DNA of 64,000 bases from Gordonia mangrovi (lineage in GTDB: Bacteria > Actinomycetota > Actinomycetes > Mycobacteriales > Mycobacteriaceae), in NCBI RefSeq assembly GCF_024734075.1, contig NZ_CP102850.1:5022001-5086000 (forward strand), written 5' to 3'. Below the pieces are notes generated by a model, which saw only the letters and a program-made list of their open reading frames with translations, did no database searches and had not been told where the DNA came from. A program made the translations under genes and the position numbers. This document shows positions 57,605 through 64,000 of this stretch, one piece after another (positions within the stretch are counted from its first letter, which is position 1; each line of letters begins with the position of its first letter).

Positions 57605-58282
57605 CTAATTCAGACCCAATGGCACGACCTTGCCGTTGACGGTCACGGTGACCTCGCCGGTCGTGGTGTTCTCGGTGACCTTGCCGTACTCGAAGATCAC
57701 CACCTCCATGTCACCGTCGGTGGTCAGGTCACTGGTGGGCACTCCCAGCGGCCCGGGCGAGCCGTTCTTGCCGGTGAGCGACGGGGTGCCGTCTGGGGCA
57801 CGCTCGGTGTTCCAGGCATCCCGGATCCCACCCGACGTGACCACATACGCCGGCGTCCCGGGATCGTCGTTCTTCGCGATGATCACGCCACCCTGGAACT
57901 GCTGGAACACCACGCCGCTCTCGCGGGTTCCGGCGTTGTGATCGCCGGTCAGCGGCTTGCCGAGGGCGTCTTTCTGAGCGTCGGTCGCCGACGCGTACTT
58001 GACGGCCAGCGGACCGGTCAGCGTCACCTCGACGTCGCGCTCCCCCATGATCGTCACGTCGGCTCCAGCGGCCTCGGCTGTCGTCTCGACAACCTCTTCT
58101 GTTGTGGTCTCCTCGCTGGGCACTGCCATCGACGACGATGCCACTGACGACGATGCCGCGACCGACGGGGCCTGCGATGTGGCGTCGTCTGTCGACTCGT
58201 CGCTGCCGCATGCCGCCGCGATCAACGTGACCGCGGACAGTCCGGCAACGAATGTGGTGCGACGGGAAGCGATCTGCCTCAT
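57605..58282 (-). CDS. LGFP-repeat lipoprotein
   Basis: A 225-residue exported lipoprotein: basic N-terminus, hydrophobic TTFVAGLSAVTLIAAAC with lipobox IAAAC near residues 21-25, then an acidic Ser/Thr-rich linker. The folded part has LGFP-type repeats (ALGKPLTGDHNAGTRESG, VVFQQFQGGVIIAKND and GSPGPLGVPTSD) found in envelope proteins of mycolic-acid bacteria. The C-terminal TVTVNGKVVPLGLN adds a beta strand. GAGGA precedes the ATG at 58282. It probably acts at the cell wall. Confidence 0.85.
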   Translation of the reverse strand: MRQIASRRTTFVAGLSAVTLIAAACGSDESTDDATSQAPSVAASSSVASSSMAVPSEETTTEEVVETTAEAAGADVTIMGERDVEVTLTGPLAVKYASATDAQKDALGKPLTGDHNAGTRESGVVFQQFQGGVIIAKNDDPGTPAYVVTSGGIRDAWNTERAPDGTPSLTGKNGSPGPLGVPTSDLTTDGDMEVVIFEYGKVTENTTTGEVTVTVNGKVVPLGLN

Positions 58283-58450
58283 GTATTCCTCTCGAATCTT
58301 CGACACATTGCCGATCCAACACGGCCGATCACGCGCGGTCGAACCGGGAATCCTGTTCGACCCTATCGGCATGACGACGCGCATGAGCCCTCGTGGCACG
58401 GGTCTCGCCGCGTCGGTGTCGCCGGTCGGGCAAGCGGGTATGTAGGGCTC

Positions 58451-58972
58451 ATGTGGTTCGATTCGTGGTCTGACATCATCCGGGTACTCGCCGTGGGCAC
58501 CGCGGCTTATGCGACGCTGGTCGTCACCCTGCGCATCTCCGGCAAACGCACGTTGGCCAAACTCAATGCCTTCGATCTCGTGGTGACCGTGGCGTTGGGT
58601 TCCACGCTGGCCACCATCCTGCTCAGTTCGGACGTGTCGTTCGCCGAAGGTGTCGTCGCCCTGGCAGTTCTCGCCGCCCTGCAGTACGTGGTCGCATGGG
58701 TCACGACGCGGCGGCCCGGCGTACGTTCGGCGGTGACCGCACGGCCGACCTTGCTGGTCGACAACGGCATCGTCCTCGCCGGCGCGCTCGCCCGACAACG
58801 TGTCGCCGTCGCCGAGGTGCACCAGGCGATCCGCGCGGCAGGAGTCGGCGATGTGGACGCGGTCGCCGCCGTCGTCCTCGAAACCGATGGCAGCATCAGC
58901 GTCGTCGCGACCGGCAAACTCGGCGACGGCTCGGCGCTCGAGGATGTGGACAGACCCGAAGAGTCCATCTGA
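58451..58972 (+). CDS. DUF421 (YetF-like) membrane protein
   Basis: A 173-residue protein with three N-terminal hydrophobic helices (VLAVGTAAYATLVVTLRISG, LVVTVALGSTLATILLSS, GVVALAVLAALQYVVAWV) and the conserved KRTLAKLNAFDLVVTVALGS. The cytosolic DUF421 domain follows: PTLLVDNGIVLAGALARQRV, VDAVAAVVLETDGSISVVA. Function in the family is unclear. ATG at 58451. It diverges from the LGFP lipoprotein gene across about 170 bp. Confidence 0.88.
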   Translation: MWFDSWSDIIRVLAVGTAAYATLVVTLRISGKRTLAKLNAFDLVVTVALGSTLATILLSSDVSFAEGVVALAVLAALQYVVAWVTTRRPGVRSAVTARPTLLVDNGIVLAGALARQRVAVAEVHQAIRAAGVGDVDAVAAVVLETDGSISVVATGKLGDGSALEDVDRPEESI

Positions 58973-59074
58973 TCGACCACGTGCGACACAGCTGTGGCTC
59001 TTCTTCACCTCTCCTGCACGCTGATTCGTCGCGTTCCGGCCGTGACAATCACCCGGGTCGGGAACAATCGAGAC

Positions 59075-60313
59075 GTGAGTGAGATACGTCCACCCGGTGA
59101 CGCCGTGATCGGCCCGGCCGATGTCGCCAACCTGGTGTTCGACTCCGCCGACCGTGTCAACACGTTTGCGCTGGCCGGGCATCTGGGTCCGGGCGGATTC
59201 GTCGACCCAGACGGCGGTATCGATCTCAACCGGGCCCGGCAGATCTTGGGCCGCCGCGCACTGGGAGTGCCGCGTCTGTGCCAGATCGCCGACACCGCAG
59301 GCCGCGTGTGGCGCTGGCGCGACGCCACCGTCGACCCGGATCGCCACATCCGTACAGTCGCCGCGACAAGCCTCGAAGGACTGTGCGCACAACGCATGGC
59401 CGTACGACTGGACCGGGCATATCCACTGTGGGAGATAGTCCTGGTCCCGCGGATCAGCCCCGGGCATGCCGGAGTCGTCATCCGCATCCACCATGCCGTG
59501 GCCGACGGCCTGGCCGCCGCGGCGATGCTCGCCTCGCTGGCCGACCCAGATCCCGCTCTCACCGCTGTCCGACCGCCGACCATCGGCGATGATGCGGCGC
59601 GGCGCCGAGGTCTCGGCCAACTCTGGAAGGTCGTCACCGGCAGTCGGGTGCCCACGACGAGTTCGCTGCTGGGCACGACCGATGGGCCCCATTCGGTCCG
59701 GTTCGGCGAAATCGGGCTGTCAGCATTGCGTGCCGGGGCGCTCGCCGCCGATGGCACGGTCAACGAGGGCGTGCTGGCGGCCGTCGCCGGCGCGGTGAGC
59801 ACGACGTTGCGGTCGCTCGGCGAGAACCCTCCGGAATCGGTGGCGGTGTCGGTCCCGGTGGCTCTCGCCCGGCGTCAGGGACAGGGCAACGCCATCGGTT
59901 CGGCGCTCGTGCCTCTGCCGCTGCGCATCGACGACCGTGTCGAGCGCATACGTGCGATCCACACCGGCGCCGCACCCGCGATCGCCGACGCACGTCACGC
60001 AGGTGAGTTCCCACCGGTCCACAGTCGTTGGATGATGCGTCAATTCGTTCGCTACAGCCTGCATCAACGCCGAATCGGTATGGTCACCAGTGACGTACGG
60101 GGTCCGGCACATCGCCTCAGCTTCGATGGTGCGCCCCTTCTCGACATGCATGCGGTCGGAACGCTCGGTGGCAACGTGCGCATCAGCATCGTCGCGGCCT
60201 CGTACGCCGGAATGCTGTCCTGGGGTGTGCACACCGCAGCCGCGATTCCCGCCGACACGATGGCCGACGCCCTCTCGACGGAAGTCGACGCCATCGCCCG
60301 CCTCGCACACTGA
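59075..60313 (+). CDS. Wax ester synthase/diacylglycerol acyltransferase (WS/DGAT) family protein
   Basis: A 412-residue acyltransferase of the Tgs family, making triacylglycerol or wax esters from acyl-CoA. The catalytic motif HHxxxDG appears as RIHHAVADGLAAAAML near residues 145-160. The C-terminal half has SVSVPVALARRQGQGNAIGS, typical of the family, and a late VVASYAGMLSWGVHTAAAI-type strand. It is somewhat shorter than the usual 450-470 residues. GTG at 59075 starts the conserved part; the frame opens at 58994. Membrane-associated, follows DUF421 by 102 bp. Confidence 0.87.
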   Translation: MSEIRPPGDAVIGPADVANLVFDSADRVNTFALAGHLGPGGFVDPDGGIDLNRARQILGRRALGVPRLCQIADTAGRVWRWRDATVDPDRHIRTVAATSLEGLCAQRMAVRLDRAYPLWEIVLVPRISPGHAGVVIRIHHAVADGLAAAAMLASLADPDPALTAVRPPTIGDDAARRRGLGQLWKVVTGSRVPTTSSLLGTTDGPHSVRFGEIGLSALRAGALAADGTVNEGVLAAVAGAVSTTLRSLGENPPESVAVSVPVALARRQGQGNAIGSALVPLPLRIDDRVERIRAIHTGAAPAIADARHAGEFPPVHSRWMMRQFVRYSLHQRRIGMVTSDVRGPAHRLSFDGAPLLDMHAVGTLGGNVRISIVAASYAGMLSWGVHTAAAIPADTMADALSTEVDAIARLAH

Positions 60314-60368
60314 CATCGGTCATCTCCCCGTGTCCCGCCCCATCTGTTCCGTGATCTCTTCTCGAGAA

Positions 60369-60836
60369 TCACTGATGCTGCTCATCGGCAACGAGCCGAA
60401 AGATCGGCGGAATCCGGCCGAGTCGACGTTCGTAGCGGTCGTAGTCGGGTGCGATGGTGAGTATCCACGGCCACTTGTCGGCCGCGTCATCCTCGGTGAG
60501 GAGGTCGGCGCGCAACTGCAGTCGGCGACCGTCCAACTCGCCGATCAGCTGCGGGTGAGCGCGCAGATTGTGAAACCAGCCCGGTGGTCGGTCCATCCCG
60601 CTGTTGGCGGCGACGACGTACAACTGCGAGCCGTCCTCGAAGACCTGGACCAGAACGGTGCGGTCGCGACCCGACCGGCGGCCGGTGGTGGTCAGCACGA
60701 TCGCCCGGCGCCGCCACAATGACGTGATCCGACCGTGGGTTCGTCGATACAGCCACACTCCGATGGCCACCGACTTGGTGTCGAGCGCATGCTCGAGCCG
60801 GGTCTTGCGTTCCTCGGACAATATGTGAACCGCCAT
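60369..60836 (-). CDS. Deazaflavin (F420)-dependent nitroreductase family protein
   Basis: A 155-residue split-barrel protein of the Ddn family that uses reduced F420. ITSLWRRRAIVLTTTGRRSG, then DRTVLVQVFEDGSQLYVVAA, then the signature NSGMDRPPGWFHNLRAHPQL with the F420-contacting region, and LRADLLTEDDAADKWPWILT. F420-using enzymes are characteristic of mycobacteria and relatives. Natural substrate unknown; members reduce quinones or nitro drugs. Divergent from the multicopper oxidase gene. Confidence 0.88.
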   Translation of the reverse strand: MAVHILSEERKTRLEHALDTKSVAIGVWLYRRTHGRITSLWRRRAIVLTTTGRRSGRDRTVLVQVFEDGSQLYVVAANSGMDRPPGWFHNLRAHPQLIGELDGRRLQLRADLLTEDDAADKWPWILTIAPDYDRYERRLGRIPPIFRLVADEQHQ

Positions 60837-60945
60837 GACCTCATCTCACTCGTCCGGCAGGTCCACGACGAGAGGCGTAGGTCATCTCGTATCGTCCTGT
60901 TGCCGCCGGGCGGTACAACTTCCAGGCGACGCGTACGCTGAGTCT

Positions 60946-60963
60946 TATACCCCTCTGGGTATA
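60946..60963. promoter_or_regulatory. CsoR-like copper operator
   Basis: TATACCC-CTCT-GGGTATA, a perfect 7-4-7 repeat, matches the known CsoR/RicR-type site GTATACCC-N4-GGGTATAC except at the outermost base. It lies 55 bp before the multicopper oxidase start, fitting copper-induced expression. No csoR gene is in the window. Confidence 0.8.
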
Positions 60964-61017
60964 GAGGTGACGGAACAGACGATCGCGAGTACGCGACCGA
61001 GAGGGGATTCAGCACCG

Positions 61018-62502
61018 ATGAGCGAACCGATCTCCCGACGGCAGGTCCTGACCGTCGGGGCGCTCGGTCTCGGCGCGGTCGCGGCGGGGGCCACCGGACT
61101 GATAGTCGGCACGCGATCGTCGTCGCCGGCGGACTCCGACGGTTCGTCCGCCGCATGGGCCGAACCCCAGGTCATCACCTCCGAGGACGGCATCCTCGAG
61201 CTCGATCTCACCCTCGCCGAGTCCGACGTGACGGTCGGCGGGACGACCGTCCGGATGCTGACCTACAACGGAACCGTCCCCGGCCCCACCCTGCATCTGC
61301 ATCCGGGCGATCGCCTGCTCGTACATCTGCACAACGGTCTCGACCACCCCACCAACCTGCACACCCACGGCCTGGTGGTCTCCGCGGACGGCAACAGTGA
61401 CAACCCGTTCATCCGCATCGGTCCCGGCGACACCTTCGACTACGAGATCGTCCTCCCCGACGATCACCCGTCGGGGGTCTGCTGGTATCACCCCCACCAC
61501 CACGGCACGGTGGCCGACCAGCTGTTCGCCGGGCTCTACGGCGCCATCATCGTCGACGAGGAGGACTGGACCGCAGGTGCACCTCGAGTGGTCGTCATCT
61601 CGGATGTGACCTACCGCGGCGGGCAGGTCGCCGCCGTCACGCCGATGGAGCGCAGGGCCGGACGGACCGGCGAAACGCTGCTGACCAACGGACGGATCCG
61701 CCCGGCGCTGCACGCACCCGCCGGCAGCAATGAGCGGCTGCTGCTGATCAACGCGTGCGCGAGTCGCTACCTCGATCTGCAACTCGCCGGCCTGAACGCG
61801 GAGATCCGTGGCCTCGATAGCGCACGCCTGTCCGCGCCGACCACCGCGGATCGATTGCTACTCGCACCGGGCAATCGGGCAGATCTGGTGGTCACCGTGC
61901 CAGCCGCACCGGCCGACCTGGTCTCGGCCACCTACGACCGCGGCCAGATGGGTATGGGCATGATGGGCGGGCAGTCCACCGTGTCCCCCGAGGCGACCGT
62001 GCTGTCGTTGGTCCCGGACACCGGTGTGCAGCGGTCGACGATCGCCGAGCCGACTCGGGCGGTCGCCACCGATCTGCGGGATCGCCCTGCCGACGCCACT
62101 CGGACACTGACGTTCAGCATGGGCGGCGGTATGGCGGGTGGCGGGGGCATGGGAAACGGGGGCATGGGCGGCGGCCAGTTTCTGATCGACGGGCGCACGT
62201 TCGATCACGGCCGGATCGACCAGAACGTGCGACCGGGCACCGTCGAGGAGTGGACGATCGCCAACCAGTCGCCTATGAATCATCCTTTCCACCTTCATAT
62301 CTGGCCGATGCAACTGATCCGGCAGGGCACGGTGGACGTCGCCGACGTCGACGTCCGTGACGTCATCGATGTGCCCGCACGCCAGTCGATCACCGTCCGG
62401 ATCGCGTTCGACCGGTTCCCCGGGAAGACGGTGTATCACTGCCACATCCTCGACCACGAGGATCTCGGGATGATGGGCGTCATCCGAATGGCGTCGAGTT
62501 AG
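61018..62502 (+). CDS. Tat-exported multicopper oxidase (CueO/laccase-like)
   Basis: A 494-residue copper oxidase. A twin-arginine signal SRRQVLTVGALGLGAVAAG (6-24) is followed by cupredoxin domains. Copper ligands: HTHG at 115-118, WYHPHHHG at 156-163, HPFHLHIW at 422-429 and HCHILDHEDLGMM at 474-486, the last supplying the type 1 cysteine and histidines. A methionine-rich stretch (MGMGMMGG, and GGGMAGGGGMGNGG near 365-380) resembles the copper-binding insert of CueO. It oxidises Cu(I) or phenols in copper tolerance. ATG at 61018; the CsoR-like site upstream supports copper control. Confidence 0.92.
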   Translation: MSEPISRRQVLTVGALGLGAVAAGATGLIVGTRSSSPADSDGSSAAWAEPQVITSEDGILELDLTLAESDVTVGGTTVRMLTYNGTVPGPTLHLHPGDRLLVHLHNGLDHPTNLHTHGLVVSADGNSDNPFIRIGPGDTFDYEIVLPDDHPSGVCWYHPHHHGTVADQLFAGLYGAIIVDEEDWTAGAPRVVVISDVTYRGGQVAAVTPMERRAGRTGETLLTNGRIRPALHAPAGSNERLLLINACASRYLDLQLAGLNAEIRGLDSARLSAPTTADRLLLAPGNRADLVVTVPAAPADLVSATYDRGQMGMGMMGGQSTVSPEATVLSLVPDTGVQRSTIAEPTRAVATDLRDRPADATRTLTFSMGGGMAGGGGMGNGGMGGGQFLIDGRTFDHGRIDQNVRPGTVEEWTIANQSPMNHPFHLHIWPMQLIRQGTVDVADVDVRDVIDVPARQSITVRIAFDRFPGKTVYHCHILDHEDLGMMGVIRMASS

Positions 62503-62538
62503 ACCTCGAGCGCGGTCGCGTCGAGATCTTCCGGAGAC

Positions 62539-62615
62539 GTGTCCCAGATGGCACTCCAGCGGCCCACCACCCCGAGTGAAGGTCCGGCGGGCCGCTGAGG
62601 TGCCATCTGGGACAC
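62539..62615. repeat. 77-bp imperfect palindrome after the multicopper oxidase
   Basis: Outer arms of 16 bp, GTGTCCCAGATGGCAC (62539-62554) and its exact reverse complement (62600-62615), a 3-base mismatch, inner arms AGCGGCCC/GGGCCGCT (62558-62565, 62589-62596), and a 23-base loop. It may terminate the oxidase transcript or be a repeat element. No T-run follows. Confidence 0.7.
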
Positions 62616-62903
62616 AGACCGCATGATCATCACGGCTTCGGCGAGATCCCACTCAGCACGTCCACGTCGTGGGCACGCACGGCCATGCCGCCGGCGATCC
62701 TGCACCGGGATACCCCTCGCCCGCAGGTGATGGTCGTGGTCGGTGAGCATCCCGCCCCGACGGATGGTGATCAACCGAGGATCGCGCTGCGGCGACAGGA
62801 TCATGGACTCATGGTCGACCCGCTGCATCGGACACCAATGATTTCCGCGCATGTGCGGAGTCCACCAGACCAGAACGCCCACAAGCGAGCCCACGGAGGA
62901 CCG

Positions 62904-63665
62904 ATGATTGTCGACCTGCACCACGAGACCTATGGCACAGCGAGTGCGCGCATCCCGCTGGTCCTCGTACACGGTGGAGCAGGCACGATCGGATCGCACT
63001 GGGGCGCAGCGATCCCATACCTGTCCACCGATCGCCTCGTGGTCGGCGTCGAACTACAGGGTCACGGCCACACGCCACATGCGGCCCGCGAGTACAGCTT
63101 CGAGAACTCGGCAGACGACATCGCTGCGGTGGTGTGTTCGCTCGGCCTCTCCCCTGTCGACATCATGGGCTTCAGCAATGGCGGTCCCACGGTCCTGCGG
63201 TTCGCTCAGCGGCATGCCGACTTGGTCAACCGCACCGTGGTGGCCTCAGGCTTCTATCGCCGCGATGGGTTCATCGACGGCTTCTGGGACGGTTTCGACG
63301 ACCCGACGATCGACTCCATGCCCGGCGCGCTGGTCGAGGCCTATCGGGCCATCAACCCGGATCCCGCCGATCTGCGCCGCATGTTCGACCTCGACGTCGC
63401 CGTCATGCGCGGGTTTCGGGACTGGGACGACGTCGAGCTCGCCGGCCTGCGCGGACCCGTGCTCTACGCGAGCGGCGATCAGGATGTGGTGCTCCCCCAG
63501 CACACGATCCGCATGGCGTATGCGACGCCCGGCGGCCGAGCACTGATCGTGCCCGCCGGACACGGCGACTACCTCGGCAGCACCGACTCCGGGCCCGTGG
63601 ACCGGGCCCTGACCGAGTCGTGCCTGACGTTGATCCGCGGGTTCCTCGACGACGAGCCGGGCTAG
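62904..63665 (+). CDS. Alpha/beta hydrolase
   Basis: A 253-residue alpha/beta hydrolase. IPLVLVHGGAGTIGSHW carries the oxyanion-hole HGG, VDIMGFSNGGPTVLRFA the nucleophile serine (GFSNGG), PVLYASGDQDVVLPQHT the aspartate and VPAGHGDYLGS the histidine. The triad is complete; no signal peptide, so cytosolic. GGAGGA directly upstream of the ATG at 62904 sets the start; the frame from 62685 is a shadow. Substrate unknown. It follows the 77-bp palindrome. Confidence 0.88.
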   Translation: MIVDLHHETYGTASARIPLVLVHGGAGTIGSHWGAAIPYLSTDRLVVGVELQGHGHTPHAAREYSFENSADDIAAVVCSLGLSPVDIMGFSNGGPTVLRFAQRHADLVNRTVVASGFYRRDGFIDGFWDGFDDPTIDSMPGALVEAYRAINPDPADLRRMFDLDVAVMRGFRDWDDVELAGLRGPVLYASGDQDVVLPQHTIRMAYATPGGRALIVPAGHGDYLGSTDSGPVDRALTESCLTLIRGFLDDEPG

Positions 63666-63694
63666 TTCACAGGAACTCCACCTAGGCTGGTCCG

Positions 63695-64000
63695 ATGGCT
63701 CTTGTTCTCGGACCGGTCCTCCGACACGTCGGGGAGACGACGGCAGTCGTGTGGGTTCAGACCGACAATCCAGGTGACGTGGAGATACTCGGGTGCCGAG
63801 CCCGAACTTTCGAGGTGCACGGCCACCACTTCGCCCTGGTCGTCGTCGACGGTCTCGCTCCGGATTCCACCACGCCCTATGAGGTCACCGTCGACGGTGC
63901 GGTGCAGTGGCCGGCAGCCGACTCGCCGTTCCCGCCGAGCGTCATCCGTACGCGCGGTCCGCGTTCGGCGACCCGCAAGCGTGTCGTGTTCGGTTCCTGC
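63695..64000 (+). CDS. PhoD-like alkaline phosphatase family protein, 3' truncated by window edge
   Basis: The first 102 codons of a protein starting ATG at 63695. ALVLGPVLRHVGETTAVVWVQT is the characteristic N-terminal fibronectin-like domain of PhoD-type phosphatases, and RKRVVFGSC at the window end is the first strand of the metallophosphatase domain. Most of the catalytic domain lies outside. Same strand as the hydrolase, 29 bp after it. Confidence 0.75.
   Translation, partial: MALVLGPVLRHVGETTAVVWVQTDNPGDVEILGCRARTFEVHGHHFALVVVDGLAPDSTTPYEVTVDGAVQWPAADSPFPPSVIRTRGPRSATRKRVVFGSC

Noticed and set aside
1..64000. tRNA and rRNA genes
   Set aside because: No cloverleaf with a GGTTCGAATCC-type arm and no rRNA sequence was noticed in either strand.

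Overview
The window is high-GC actinobacterial chromosome. It carries mycobacterial-type lipid metabolism (FadD-like ligase, FadB2-like dehydrogenase, WS/DGAT acyltransferase, MMPL transporter), an F420-type nitroreductase, a DUF222/13E12 protein, an LGFP lipoprotein and a CadI/ArsR arsenic locus. Together these point to Mycobacteriales. Gordonia or a close relative is my best guess; this is inference from gene content, not a database match.

Layout. 0-8 kb: acyl-CoA ligase (5' end cut by the window), 3-hydroxyacyl-CoA dehydrogenase and a single-chain 1830-residue biotin-dependent carboxylase. 8-23.8 kb: housekeeping and accessory genes, including a DUF4386 membrane protein, an ArsR/SRPBCC pair with a clear operator, a MerR-HEAT/HEAT pair behind a MerR-type promoter, a flavoprotein, a phospholipase-D-like protein, enoyl-CoA hydratase, YceI, a sugar-phosphate epimerase, a YihY/BrkB protein, a Baeyer-Villiger monooxygenase with a divergent PucR regulator, and a potassium channel. 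23.8-27.9 kb: arsenic island (ArsR, Acr3, three ArsC-like proteins, then CadI/ArsI divergent from a second ArsR). 28-43 kb: a DUF222 protein lacking its HNH end, RsgA, MMPL, a lipoprotein hydrolase, DUF6319 behind a 32-bp perfect palindrome, a pair of small secreted paralogues (one frameshifted), a glutaredoxin-like protein, exonuclease III and SelO. 43-56.7 kb: an unusually dense toxin-antitoxin island. 56.7-64 kb: AIM24-like protein, LGFP lipoprotein, DUF421, WS/DGAT, F420 nitroreductase, a multicopper oxidase behind a CsoR-like site, an alpha/beta hydrolase and the start of a PhoD-like phosphatase.

The most unusual part is 50.8-56.7 kb. Five full copies and one partial copy of an ~80-bp hairpin-forming repeat, all in the same orientation, separate toxin-antitoxin modules (VapBC, MazEF, VapBC, MNT/HEPN, then decayed MazEF and VapBC plus another MazEF). 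Nearly all modules lie on the minus strand with a repeat just upstream, so the arrangement looks like a cassette array. The hairpin pairing is kept, and strengthened, in copies whose sequence differs. No integrase or transposase is visible in the window. Partial duplications (a 293-bp mazE/mazF' duplication), a frameshifted VapB, a VapC lacking its N-terminus and an isolated HEPN tail show that the array has been rearranging. Immediately left of it are a RES/Xre module bordered by a 166-bp fold-back element and an XRE-MNT/HepT module with a 32-bp operator. Several modules have strong, distinct palindromic operators, and two VapBC modules with unrelated antitoxins share the same operator half-site.
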